NCBI GenBank assembly: GCA_019359885.1
Contig: JAHBCN010000199.1
Coordinates: 124,001-188,000 of the forward strand
Reading direction: 5' to 3'
Length of the DNA stretch: 64,000 nt
Origin: Listronotus oregonensis
Lineage: Eukaryota > Arthropoda > Insecta > Coleoptera > Curculionidae
The translations under genes were made by a program, and so were the position numbers. Under the pieces are notes generated by a model that saw only the letters and a program-made list of their open reading frames with translations, was not told the DNA's origin and made no database searches. Positions 23,301 to 30,905 of the stretch are shown piece by piece. How positions within the stretch are numbered: the first letter of the stretch is position 1; every line of letters starts with the position of its first letter.

Positions 23301-24190
23301 TCCACGATGGTTGAGATCTAAGTACTAACGTACCGTGGGTGTGTTGATATTGGTATTTTAATATTACAATAAAAATTGAACTTGAACCTTCATTAATTTT
23401 TATAAAAAAAAGTCTTATTGATGATTATAACGTTTTATGTTATTTAAATTGATTAAAAAACTGCAGATTATTTTTTTAAAAATAAAGTTTATGGTAAATA
23501 TTCTTTTAAACATTTAAGTTGTGAATTGACAATTGGTGATAGTTTTCTTTTTATTTGTATTGCCCAGTTATAACGGTAACCCTTATTTTAATCAATGTTT
23601 TTTAGGTTTCCCCTCCAAAACTAAAAGAAAAATCAAAATCAGCTGAAAAATATCAAATGACGCAACATCCCGGATCCTTTATGCCAGTTTCATTGGACAA
23701 ATCAGTGGATATATCTGCAGTTGGTTCAAAAGACACTTCTAAGTCTTCCACTACTTCAAAAGAATTAATTAAAGGACCATCTCCACATACAGTAATTCCA
23801 AGTTTAAAAATCTATAGCCCTACTTCCCCTAGAACTAAATCTAAACCTAGTATATCTGTTAAAAAAGACTTATTTGCTAAACAGCCTAAATCTAATTCTG
23901 AAATAGAAATAAGCAGTGCTAGTGCTAAGCGACCCAAATCGGATAACGTTGCTCGAGATCAAAATTTTGTTAAAAAGGATGTTTCCAACCAAGGTAGATT
24001 CGAGAAAGAAGTCCCTAAGCACCGCAGTTCTAAAATAAATGTTAAGCAAATTAGTTCTGGTAATCAAGCATTGTCAGTAATTAAAAATTTATCTTCAATT
24101 GATATAAGTCCCGTACCATTAACATCTAATACAACAAAAGATCCAAAGTCTAAAGAGGATGTAATTTGTTTAGATTCAGACGACGATTAA
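879..24190 (+). CDS. Cabin1: Calcineurin-binding protein Cabin1 orthologue (middle to C-terminus, 7 exons seen)
   Basis: Join of 879-1048, 4524-5155, 7470-7662, 7789-8027, 11703-12305, 12426-15109 and 23606-24190, all with GT/AG introns and matching phases; about 1,700 residues are in the window. CABIN1 is a nuclear TPR protein that binds HIRA, UBN1 and ASF1a in the histone H3.3 deposition complex; in mammals it also represses calcineurin and MEF2. The call rests on TPR-like helices in the second exon (for example ALELDPENLVLW) and on the ERKTTNFFNGVWRIP...EIDRPGS block in the sixth exon, which is highly conserved in CABIN1 proteins. The C-terminal half is Ser/Thr/Pro-rich and low in complexity. 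An AT-hook-like GRPRGRPP lies near 13460. The protein ends in VICLDSDDD, a candidate SUMO-interacting motif. The fifth exon carries two frame breaks. 5' exons and promoter are outside the window. Confidence 0.9.
1534..1589. repeat. 56-bp near-perfect hairpin
   Basis: gggagcgtttt at the left pairs with aaaacgctccc at the right, and the inner ccgctcg pairs with cgagcga, leaving almost no loop. A related tactttgccgctc motif is at about 1281-1293, so this is probably part of a dispersed repeat that spans about 1270-1600. Confidence 0.6.
1767..1802. repeat. Perfect 15-bp stem hairpin
   Basis: gggctttactataag (1767-1781) is followed by tatcgc and its exact reverse complement (1788-1802). It stands within an intron and has no T-run that would suggest a Pol III terminator role. 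Confidence 0.65.
2107..2250. mobile_element. Small MITE, about 145 bp
   Basis: The ends are inverted copies: aggtctgtttgttatt at 2108 and aacaaacaggcct reading inward from 2249. The inner actattttac stretches also pair. No coding capacity. Confidence 0.55.
2781..3495. mobile_element. Foldback MITE with about 235-bp arms
   Basis: Left arm about 2781-3015 and right arm about 3263-3495 are inverted copies over nearly their full length (for example tttaaggg.gtgattcttgg and ggtgtacggcgtttatgcat). Each arm includes the acagggtgtt/aacaccctgt motif common to many insect Tc1/mariner-like repeats. The loop (3009-3069) contains a shorter cagtggcgt...acgccactg palindrome. No open frame of note. Confidence 0.75.
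4524..5155 (+). CDS. Cabin1: Cabin1 exon with TPR repeats
   Basis: Acceptor ttttag ends at 4523 and donor GAAAA|gtaagt starts at 5156; phase 0 in, phase 2 out. The exon begins ISRHLVDHNVNPLPLTWERS, which is how the conserved CABIN1 block begins. It then encodes TPR-type helical pairs (RAIYYLLGDYYFKEKEFARC; SAQVCFRKALELDPENLVLW). The first in-frame ATG (4536) is internal to the exon and is not a start. Confidence 0.88.
5483..6765. mobile_element. Large foldback element with internal tandem repeats
   Basis: The sequence from the acctcacaaaaaaaata end (about 5491) to about 5850 returns inverted at about 6450-6765 (cgacttgtgggtcagacatatgt-type sequence at both ends). Between the arms lie about four tandem units (6048-6551). 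GC content is clearly higher than the surrounding intron. A short middle stretch (5875-5945) could encode an STIQNVLDTW-like peptide, possibly a transposase relic, but this is weak. Confidence 0.7.
6048..6551. repeat. Tandem array of about four 107-142 bp units
   Basis: Units begin at about 6048, 6177, 6304 and 6446. Each starts with aaaataccactgttgc-like sequence and goes on through gcggcgtccgaaacacga, a ggcccctaaggggttatttt palindrome core and agttggccataa. A degraded inverted unit is present in the left arm (about 5715-5850). Confidence 0.75.
7050..7285 (+). repeat. Dispersed repeat, copy A
   Basis: Shares gggacc..cttcggt.ctggcc, an A-rich aaaacaaaaaaa block and tttcggtggcaagtc.accac with a diverged copy at about 26840-27025. 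Looks like a short retroposed or MITE-type repeat; the family is not identified. The 72-residue open frame across it is not thought to be a gene. Confidence 0.5.
7470..7662 (+). CDS. Cabin1: Cabin1 exon
   Basis: Acceptor tttttatag ends at 7469; donor ACA|gtaagt at 7662/7663. It completes the split Lys codon of the previous exon and reads KFEILEKEKESYLDSSGNSL...YYILGKIAEKKRK, a TPR-like helical stretch, ending in phase 0. Confidence 0.85.
7789..8027 (+). CDS. Cabin1: Cabin1 exon
   Basis: Acceptor ttttttag ends at 7788; donor CCACA|gtaagt at 8027/8028. Reads ASNLLHENKATYPEKINYN... then VETLELHYRIHASVLKYLE, typical of the CABIN1 region after the TPRs, and ends in a Pro-rich PPPAPPQ. Too interrupted by stops in other frames to be anything else. 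Phase 0 in, phase 2 out. Confidence 0.85.
8135..8501 (+). repeat. Tandem pair of retro-copies separated by a 42-A tract
   Basis: Copy 1 (8135-8300) ends in gaatcttgtt and an uninterrupted run of 42 A (8301-8342). Copy 2 (8343-8501) repeats the same sequence with about 8-10 small differences, many of them single-base losses. The A tract suggests an RNA-derived copy (SINE-like) that landed beside its relative. No Pol III A/B boxes are obvious. The 73-residue open frame in it is spurious. Confidence 0.7.
8586..9550. mobile_element. Foldback element, about 965 bp with about 300-bp arms
   Basis: Left arm about 8586-8885 and right arm about 9215-9550 are inverted copies. Paired landmarks are ataaaaagagtgaattttc (8630s, 9495s), ttttggtttattgt (8808, 9275) and tttggtttgttcccaca (8860, 9220). 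The loop of about 330 bp has no clear gene. Confidence 0.75.
9551..11702. other. Cabin1 intron, AT- and T-rich, no feature identified
   Basis: I see no splice-supported exon or recognisable element here. About 10380-11100 is strongly T-rich on the + strand. The two overlapping open frames there (10458-10905) are rich in F, L and I only because of that bias. Confidence 0.5.
11703..12305 (+). CDS. Cabin1: Cabin1 exon carrying two frame breaks
   Basis: Acceptor tttccag ends at 11702 and donor AAAAG|gtaaag is at 12305/12306. It enters in phase 2 and reads QVPSKTAENSLSTNTNQSF... to NILVR, then a stop at 11878-11880. An acidic, Cabin1-like frame resumes one frame over (VDEIVKKQ...) and shifts again near 12125 into MEVDVSEQVQDVQSLLDKMM, which joins the next exon in the right phase. 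Both shifts fit the loss of a single A in a short A run (near 11873 and 12125). The reading is rich in E, D, K and T, like this region of other Cabin1 proteins. Assembly error or true disruption cannot be told apart here. Confidence 0.75.
12426..15109 (+). CDS. Cabin1: Cabin1 large exon (conserved core, AT-hook, Ser/Thr/Pro-rich region)
   Basis: Acceptor tttgcag ends at 12425; donor ATAAGTCAG|gtaggg at 15109/15110. Phase 1 in, phase 0 out. It opens with a serine/aspartate tract (about 12510-12610). Then comes the conserved block with YRLAHLFFHYKGRKDY, ERKTTNFFNGVWRIP and EIDRPGSLAAHMNR, which identifies the family. A GRPRGRPPLPK AT-hook-like motif lies near 13460-13490, and a long S/T/P/Q-rich, probably disordered region follows. 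An acidic-basic helix (LQEKLADKKKEQETKQLMK) is near 14730-14790. The unspliced reading stops at 15148. Confidence 0.92.
15440..15760. repeat. Imperfect inverted repeat
   Basis: gatgctattg.cctca and attttggaatttgc on the left (15460-15525) return inverted on the right (15670-15735). Arms of about 100 bp are diverged. Probably an old foldback MITE. Confidence 0.5.
16560..16960 (-). pseudogene. LINE reverse-transcriptase relic (C-terminal part)
   Basis: On the minus strand a broken frame reads KYLGFYLTGK near 16920, then a charged stretch ending YARKEYVTLTTRRQK near 16630. This resembles the FKYLG...KA.R.K thumb region of LINE reverse transcriptases. It is badly decayed, so the clade cannot be named. 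Confidence 0.35.
17700..18345 (-). pseudogene. Penelope-like element reverse-transcriptase relic
   Basis: The minus strand reads, in order, VTALAKHLL...VKKSSFS (18310-18235), a VSFDEGSLYTNV-like catalytic segment (about 18165-18130), then FTMEKKRNSALPFLDVLVKR (about 18118-18060) and VNRKPTHTRQTY (about 18045-18000). This order and the LPFLDVLV/YRKPTHT motifs are hallmarks of Penelope-like elements. Frameshifts, stops and an inverted insertion (18169-18215) break it. The GIY-YIG endonuclease was not found. Confidence 0.7.
18169..18215. repeat. Perfect 22-bp inverted repeat inside the Penelope relic
   Basis: aacgttaaaatgggaccaga+ca at 18169-18190, spacer gta, and its exact reverse complement at 18194-18215. 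It sits between the two halves of the catalytic-aspartate motif region of the reverse transcriptase and looks like an inverted duplication added after the copy died. Confidence 0.8.
18385..18421. repeat. 12-bp stem hairpin
   Basis: acaatgacggct and agccgtcattgt pair across a 13-nt loop. No associated gene. Confidence 0.5.
18773..18829 (+). CDS. Cabin1: Candidate alternative terminal exon of Cabin1
   Basis: After a good acceptor (tatttttgtattag, ending 18772) the sequence reads in phase 0, the phase left open by the exon ending at 15109. It encodes PQSAPQPPRKPYIWNPSF and then TAA (18827-18829). The segment is GC-richer than its surroundings and Pro-rich like the preceding protein. An AATAAA (about 19178) lies about 350 nt downstream. 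It would give a Cabin1 form lacking the 23606-24190 tail. This is inferred from sequence alone. Confidence 0.4.
   Translation, partial: PQSAPQPPRKPYIWNPSF
19270..20290 (+). pseudogene. LINE (jockey/CR1 group) fragment, copy 1
   Basis: Broken plus-strand frames carry IVAFDIFKVFDRVLHDALL (19378-19434), the reverse-transcriptase D..KAFD motif, followed by relics of the YPRA/QG and ADD-type regions. A C-terminal segment shared with the copy at 22380-23160 follows (caagttctgcagaacaaag at 19823 and 22560). Many frameshifts. Confidence 0.6.
20721..21375. mobile_element. Non-autonomous hAT-type element with 8-bp target duplication
   Basis: The direct repeat ctatttta flanks it at 20713-20720 and 21376-21383, the 8-bp size typical of hAT insertions. 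The ends are inverted (taggagtgtgcgaatatt and, from the right, aaggggtgtgcaaatagt). The left 200 bp are built of irregular ttcgaa-type repeats. No transposase. Confidence 0.8.
21443..21522. repeat. AT-only palindromic tract
   Basis: Runs of ata/taa/tat that fold on themselves; low complexity. Confidence 0.5.
22380..23160 (+). pseudogene. LINE (jockey/CR1 group) fragment, copy 2, C-terminal part
   Basis: Reads SLSQDLKVILDWGAKNLVQFNG, FNLVGVTFENNLNWHKHI, then YTLYVSQIKPSLEYCSHVW and RAVRLINDPTLTE, with frame changes near 22810. This is the thumb and C-terminal region of jockey/CR1-group reverse transcriptases. It is a second, better-preserved copy of the family at 19270-20290. No 5' part is present. 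Confidence 0.7.
23177..23338. mobile_element. MITE with about 45-bp terminal inverted repeats
   Basis: acggtacgttagtacttag at the left and its reverse complement at the right (23318-23336), then .tcgtggac.gtccca, enclosing an A-rich core of about 70 bp. It abuts the LINE copy 2. Confidence 0.75.
23606..24190 (+). CDS. Cabin1: Cabin1 last exon
   Basis: Acceptor ttttttag ends at 23605. The exon enters in phase 0 as VSPPKLKEKSKSAEKYQMTQ and stays open to TAA at 24188-24190. Ser/Lys-rich and low in complexity, like the end of the preceding exon. The last residues DVICLDSDDD form a hydrophobic core plus an acid tail, as in SUMO-interacting motifs. No AATAAA is seen before the repeat that begins at 24358. 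Confidence 0.85.
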   Translation, partial: VSPPKLKEKSKSAEKYQMTQHPGSFMPVSLDKSVDISAVGSKDTSKSSTTSKELIKGPSPHTVIPSLKIYSPTSPRTKSKPSISVKKDLFAKQPKSNSEIEISSASAKRPKSDNVARDQNFVKKDVSNQGRFEKEVPKHRSSKINVKQISSGNQALSVIKNLSSIDISPVPLTSNTTKDPKSKEDVICLDSDDD

Positions 24191-24357
24191 ATCGGTTCTA
24201 AATGTAGATGTCTGCAAATGCGTATATCACGTCTAATTTTCGTGGCAAGCTTAGTTTTGAGCTGAAGTAAGCATTTCCAAGCTTTGTAAACTTATTAACG
24301 TGTGTTGCTATATAGGGAAATGTTTTCAGCCAATGTAGTTCAATTGCAGGTTTATTA
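24191..24357 (+). other. Probable Cabin1 3' untranslated sequence
   Basis: Sequence between the stop codon and the start of the large palindrome. No polyadenylation signal of the AATAAA type is seen, so the 3' end may lie within the palindrome. Confidence 0.4.
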
Positions 24358-26821
24358 TACAGGGTGGTCGGTAATGAATGAGCCAAAAGGCAATCTTTGT
24401 TTTAATCCCTGAAAATAACCATGTTGAACCAAATATCCCTTAGTAAAATGTCGCTCATTAATGAGATACAGGGTGTTGTAGTTTAATTTTCGAAATTGTT
24501 ATTTCTCTATAGCTCAAGTTGTTTCTAAGATATTGACATGGAAGCTGAGGATCAGGGGTTTCTGGGGATGCGGAATATGATTTTATTCTACATTTTTTAA
24601 CTGGCGCTAATTACACCATATGCACACGATGTTTCATTCCATAACTTTCTTACTATAACTATTTTATTTTTTATGAAAGTATGTGATAGAGTGATGATTT
24701 TTAAGAAAAAAAAGGTGTACTACATTTATTTTGGTTAAACAAATCGTTTTCGAAATATTTGCATTTAAACATTCTATTGTACAGTCAAAAAATAGTTAAC
24801 ACTAAATTAAGAAAACATTTAAATAATAACGAATAAATTATGAAATCACTTCAACAAATGCCTAGAAGTAAATGGTGGACATTTTGCGCATTTGTTGAAG
24901 TGATTCCATTATTTTATTCGTTATTAAATGTTTTCTCAATTTAGTGTTAACTATTTTTTGACTGTGCAATAGAATGTTTAAATGCAAATATTTTTTAAAC
25001 GGTTTGTTTAACCGAAAGAAATGTAGTACCCCTTTTTTCTTAAAAATCATTACTCTATCACGTACTTCCATAAAAAAATAATAAAACGGAAATAAACTGC
25101 TCAACAAAAAGATCGTACCATTTAATTTTTAGACCCATTTTCAAACTGCTGTAATTTTTTAAAATTAACTTTTTTAAATATCTAAAACGAAGTTTAAAAC
25201 CGCCTTTCTTCTACTTTAAGCTGTATTGCATTTAGTTTTAGGAAGATGAATATTATTATGATGTACAGGGTGATCAATAGAGTGCTGCAAAAAAACAAAA
25301 ATTCGAGTGTGTCCCATTTCAGTGGTAATTTTTTTTTCGGTCGTTATAATATGGGTTGTTACCAAGGTCATATCAATATCTCTAGACGTTTATGCCAGTT
25401 TTTGAATTGAGGACCTTTGGCTTGCGATACACTTCTAAACGTCAAATTTTGGTATTTAATTATTTAAAAAGCTATAACTTGAAAATGGATTGACGGATTA
25501 CAACTAGTGTTTTATATTCGGAAAGCTCATTTCATGTAGATTTTGTATGTCCTAAGCACTTTTTAATAGGATATAATTTTATGAGCATACGGGGCCAATA
25601 AATACCAAAAACGTAGCTGATTTAGAAATCCTAAATATAGGGTAAATTATTGAATGCCAAAGGGACCATAATGTGTGTGTTTTGTTTTAAAAATGGCCAA
25701 GTTGAAGTTTGTGTCAATATCTCGAAACGATTTCTACCGTTAATCGATTTATGCTGTTTAAGTACCTGTAAACTTATTCAGCAAAAATGCGTCGTTAATA
25801 TGGCATTAGGTCTGAATGGTAGGAATTCCAACAACGTTTGCTGAATAAGTTTACAGGCACTTAAACAGCATTAATCGATTAACGGTAGAAATCGTTTCGA
25901 AATATTGACACAAACTTCAACTTGGCCATTTTTAAAACAAAACACACACATATGATTCTTTTGACGTTCAATAATTTACCCTATATTTAGGATTTCTAAA
26001 TCAGCTACGTTTTTAGTATTTGTTGGCCCCGTATACTCATAAAATTATAACCTATCGAAAAGTGCTTAGGACATCAAAAATCTACATGAAATAAACTTTC
26101 CGAATATGAAGCACTCGTTTAAATTTGTCAATCCCTTTTCCAGTTATAGCTTTTTAAATAACTGAATACCAAAATTTGACGTTTAGATGTGTATAGAAAG
26201 CCAGAGGTCCTTAATACAACAACTGGCATAAACGTTCAGAGATATTGTATGGCCTTGGTAACAACCCATATTATAACGACCAAAAAAAAATACCACTGAA
26301 ATGGGACACACTCGAATTTTTTGTTTTTTTGCAGCACGCCATTGATCACCCTGTACATCATGATAATATTCATCTTAATAAACTAAATGCAATACAGCTT
26401 AAAGTAGAGAACACGCGGTTTTAAACTTCGTTTTATATATTCAAAAAAAGTTAATTTTTAAAAAAGTTACAGCAGTTTAAAAATGGGTCTAAAAATTAAA
26501 TGGTACGATCTTTTTGTTGAGAAGTTTAGTAAGAAATGGCATGAAACAGCGTGTAAATATGGTGTAACTAGCGCCACCTACACTTTATGTCAAAAACTAG
26601 AATAAAATCATATTTCTCATTCCCAGAAACCCCTGATCCTCGGTTTTAATGTCAATATCTCAGAAACAACCTGAGCTATAAAGAAATAACAATTTCGAAA
26701 ATTAAACTATAACACCCGGTATCTTATAGCGACATTTTACTAAGGCATATTTGGTTCAATATCGTTATTTTCACGAGTTTAAACTGGGATTTTTGGCGCA
26801 TTCATTATCGACCACCCTGTA
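24358..26821. mobile_element. 2.5-kb palindromic (foldback) element with mariner-like ends
   Basis: Ends are tacagggtggtcg...taatgaatg and its inverse at 26821. The left arm (24358-24653 plus 25096-25788) matches the right arm (25837-26821) almost throughout, around a loop near 25788-25837. A second tacagggtgatcaat...attgatcaccctgta pair (25264, 26355) lies symmetrically inside. The left arm alone is interrupted by another palindrome (24654-25095). No transposase frame. Confidence 0.8.
24654..25095. mobile_element. Palindromic MITE inserted in the left arm of the larger palindrome
   Basis: Arms about 24660-24868 and 24885-25085 are inverted copies (gtgatagag.gatgatttttaag; caaatgcgcaaa-type centre). 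Both sides continue the larger palindrome, and the right arm of that palindrome has no such insert, so this is a later insertion. Confidence 0.75.
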
Positions 26822-26839
26822 TACTGTTGTAGCGGATTC

Positions 26840-27025
26840 AAGATGGGAAAGCTTCGGTGCTGGTCTCGGAGTATAGAACTGTGGGTGCACAGAAAATATT
26901 GACCCCTACAAATTTTTAAATCACCTTGAAACAAAAAAAAAAAGAAAAACCTTTAAAAACCCATAACAATCAAAAGTTATTTACATTTCGGTGGCAAGTC
27001 TACCACGATTTTTAAGATAAAATTA
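26840..27025 (+). repeat. Dispersed repeat, copy B
   Basis: Diverged relative of 7050-7285: gggaaagcttcggtgctggtc, an A-rich core, then tttcggtggcaagtctaccac. Begins right after the palindrome end at 26821. Confidence 0.45.
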
Positions 27026-29226
27026 ATCTAAAAAAAATATTAAAAATTAAATATTATTTTTAATTAAAATGATTTCAATTTTGATATAAAAATTTAAGAT
27101 GTTCTGGGAGCGTGTGGTCAAAATTTATTACGTAATTTCATTATTTAAAAGACTATGATTTTTATGAAAAAGTTTTTACCCTAATGTATTTCTTGTTTAA
27201 TTGTAGAATTCCTAAAAATGTAAAGAACAGTATCGATTAATATATAATTAAACAACGTGAATAGTGCCAAACTCAAACGTCATTCTCATGTAAAAAAGGC
27301 TCAATGAAAAAAAAATAGTTTTTTCATATTAAAAGTTTATTATATAAATAATATTAATGTCAGTTTTTTTTGCAAAGCTAAATATAATTGTAAAGGAATG
27401 AAGTAAAAATAAATTGACAACAGTCAATCGCTAAAATATCGTTAATAATAATTTACACTGCATTGTTTTCATATTAAATTAATAGATAAATATTTATAAT
27501 AACATGGCTTTTATGTGTTTAATAAATTGCTTTTTATAAAACTTTTTTTTACAGCTATTTAATTTCAAAAGGCTTTTCCTTATGAATTTTGGAATGCTCC
27601 TTATTACTTTTTAGGATCTTTTTGTTGTTTCGATGTTGATAAGCTTTTTATCTGTTAGTATTAAGAACCTTTTTTTGTTATTTTTCACAATTTTATTACA
27701 TTATAAGATCTGAAAACGCTTTTATGTTTTTTTTTTAATTTTAAATTAATTCTTTAAAATGTTTTATTTTATTCCTCCATTTTAGTAGATTAAAATTATC
27801 TTTTGACCCAGGACATAAAATTAATAGGTGTCTGCCAAATATGCTGAAGAAAAATATTGCTTGTGATTCAGATACAGGGTGTTAGCTACTTCAATTTATA
27901 AATTGTGTGCTAATACTTTAGATACTGTTTAAATTACGAAGAAAACAATGAAACTTGAAATTTATTAAGGCAAAATATCTTTATAAAGAGCTTTTTTTAG
28001 ATATAGCAGAATAAAACGTATAACTAATTGTCGATCATTTTTCCTTTGTTTTTATTCCACCATAAAATTTTGGAAAAAGAGTTATTCTATCCTTGTCTAT
28101 GTTTATATGTACATGGACTATACACATACAATTATATGATAGTTAATAACGATAACTTATTTGATTTAAATCCTTTGGAGTAGAAAATAAAAGATACAAT
28201 ACCAAAGTGTAAGTCATTTATTCCCAGCTTAAACTTGTCACGTCAATATTTCGAGAACAACTGAATTTAAATATATTTGATTAAATGCTAAGAAATTTTC
28301 CGTAAAAATAAAAATCTTAATATTATATATGAGTTGATGATGATGATAATAATGGTTATTTAAAACATTTATTTCTTATGGAAAATCTTGAAACTTTCCT
28401 AATGTAATGCGAATTAGTTTGGACAGGGTACTTCAAATTTGTGCCTCATCACAAGACAGGAGGAGGGTAAGGGTTTCAGCGTAAAAAAACACTTTTTGCG
28501 TTTTTTTTCTAAAGTATGGATTGAGCAAATTTATTTAAACCTTTTGTACATTGTTAAGTATAATTTTAACAATATTTTGTATTTTTTTCATTTAGAAATA
28601 TTGAAAAACAAGCTAGTGTCAGAGCTTGTCCGAGAACGTCTTAAAAAAAAAACTATTTTCGGTGTTCTCGGTCGGAAATTATCTGAAATCAAAAACCATT
28701 AAAATTTAGTTAAAGTTTTATCAAATCCTCCACCCATCGTTCTCTTATTATTTTTTCATTAAAAAATTTTTGGTGGTCATCTAAAGTGTACCTAAACTGC
28801 TATTTTCCACAAAAAATTCCACCATTTTGTGGGTGGGAAGCCCCCCACAAAAAAACTTAGGCTAAACGTTGGGGGGAGGTATTTTATGTGTAGAAAATTT
28901 GTACCAGGTTTAAAATAATTCAGTAATGCATTTTTTAAATGACAGTAAACACGGACTTCAAAAAAGTAGTTTTGAAAAAAACACGTTTAAATTTAACATT
29001 TTAACTTTAGCACTATAACTGTCAGAGTTATAGTATTAAAGGACAAAAGACTGACTACTAGACAATACCTATAGGAGTTTTGCTCAGATCGACTTAAAAT
29101 TTTGGTAGTATATCCTTGAAATGTTTAAGACAAAAAAAAAACGATTTTTCGAAAGTGCAAACCCTTGCCCCTCTTAATTAGGCAAAGTCAGTAAATGTAG
29201 TCGTCAATAATATAACATCGATACTT
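27026..29226. other. Intergenic, no gene or clear element
   Basis: AT-rich. A cagatacagggtgtta motif near 27872 hints at another mariner-like end, and c/g-rich bits near 28440-28470 and 28720-28890 look like repeat debris. The 87-residue open frame at 28439-28702 has no recognisable domain. Confidence 0.45.
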
Positions 29227-29545
29227 GTCTCTCCGGTAGCGTAGTGGTCAGAGTCTCGGCTCGCCGCGCCGGCGATCCGGGTTCGAATCCTCGCCGGGGA
29301 GACATATATAGGTAGTAGTTATTTAAAATAACGTCCGTGGTGGCACTACCGCGTTGTCTAAATAAAAGGTGCTGTAAAATGCAATATTTGCATGTTTCAG
29401 TGCTTGGACATCGTTGACGGAACTGGGGAAAAAAGATGGTTTAAACATCAGAAAACCCGGCACTCACGGTACTCTGGTACTTAGGATCATATATGTATAT
29501 GTCTAGCATATATTATATATGTATATAAAATATCCTTCGTGAGCA
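29227..29545 (+). mobile_element. tRNA-derived SINE
   Basis: Positions 29227-29303 form a tRNA-like head with a 7-bp acceptor stem (gtctctc/gggagac) and perfect Pol III boxes: A box tagcgtagtgg (29237-29247) and B box ggttcgaatcc (29280-29290). A body follows with tttcagtgcttggacatcgt near 29395, shared with copies at about 39600 and 40000, and a (TATATG)-like tail. Position 33 of the anticodon loop would be C rather than T, and the body continues directly, so this is a SINE rather than a tRNA gene. Confidence 0.8.
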
Positions 29546-30905
29546 GTCACAAAAAAAAATAAGAATCTAAACAATAATTACTTCCAGAGATAATTGAAAA
29601 AACACCTTATTGGGACATTTTTTTAATACGCGTAAAATGGTTTCAACTTTATAACACTAACGGCCGAGTGATGATCGCGTTGTTAAATTTAGCAATGGAT
29701 TGTTAAAAGTTTACAACGGTTTAGAATGTTTAACAAAAGGTTATTGTCAGTGTTATTCAATGATTTTAGTAGGCAACCTGTCAAAATACAAACCATGTTT
29801 TTCATTTTATTCCTTTGGTAACTGAAAAAAGAAACATGAATTACACTTAATAATTAAACTTAAAAGAATATTTTTTATAAGAAAGCTTTTATCATTTTAT
29901 TTATAGTAAGTGTGGCCCATTCTTCTTTTATGGATGCAGAATGCTTTGAAAAAATTAATAAAAAATGTATGTCCGTATTAAGAAAAAATAAGTTGATTAA
30001 TAGAGATTCCGGACCAAACGTGGAACAAAAAATGCCAATTTGAGAGTAGTTCAAAATTGTTTTATAAACAATTTTAGGTTTTAGGTCTCTTTAAAAGCAA
30101 AGTCGCGAAAAATGAACTCACTTTCTTTTTATTCACATAACAGGTTATTTATAGTAATTTGTTTCAATAATTTAAACGCTTCCATGGTCCTCCTAAAGCG
30201 CTAGTAGTTATTTCGTTTTAAAAACCTAAAAAAGAGAAAGATTAATAGTGTTGTTAGTGTATTAATTATTGCGTACTCTATAAATAAGGCCCTTTTTGCT
30301 TTTATAAAATAATATAATTTGTTAAGCTGAAATTAGTATCAATGACAATGTATGATTTCCACTATCGTACAACCGATGTCAGCGCTTCCATTGGTCGAGC
30401 ACTAAGTCCTGCCTAAGGCTGCTATACCAATAAATATGTATGCTACCTGCGTAGCAGTCTGTTAGCTCCGCACTGTAGTGAATCATATATTTTCATTAAT
30501 ATAGCTACGTTCGACTTATGTCAGCGCTGATTGTCGGTCGAGCGTAGCTATACTAATACAAATGTATGAGCACAATCTTATATTGGGGAGAAGCTAGCAT
30601 ATACTAAACGTCAGATTAAAAATCCTAAAATATCAGTATTTGGCAAAAAAATGTAAAAAAAAATTGCTTATAAAGAAGTTATTTCATAATTGTAAATATG
30701 TTCTATAGATTTGTGGCGTATCCATATTTCGGTATGTTTTCTTTGGGGTCACTCCCTTTCAATTTTTTGTTATTTTACATTAACAAGCAATAATTAAATT
30801 AGAAAAATATTTCACTACAACAAGAAATTAAAACAGGAAAAAAAACGAGACTCTTAACCAATAAAAAATTTATAGACGTCTGACAATTAACTGAAACATT
30901 CGTAA
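29546..30905. other. Intergenic, diverged direct repeats near 30373-30570
   Basis: atgtcagcgct...attg.tcgagc followed by ctatac.aata.a.atgtatg occurs at about 30375-30445 and again at about 30515-30570. The rest shows nothing recognisable. Confidence 0.4.

Larger units (their letters stand above)
15110..23605. other. 8.5-kb Cabin1 intron filled with old mobile elements
   Basis: Contains an inverted repeat (15440-15760), a LINE relic (16560-16960), a Penelope-like relic (17700-18345), a candidate alternative exon (18773-18829), two LINE copies (19270-20290 and 22380-23160), a hAT-type element (20721-21375) and a MITE (23177-23338). The remaining stretches (15761-16559, 16961-17699, 21384-22379, 23339-23605) show nothing I can name. 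Confidence 0.65.

Noticed and set aside
28439..28702. 87-codon ORF
   Set aside because: Basic, low-complexity reading with no domain, start context or splice support.
29227..29303. Functional tRNA gene
   Set aside because: Perfect A and B boxes and an acceptor stem, but the anticodon loop lacks T at position 33 and a SINE body follows directly with copies elsewhere.
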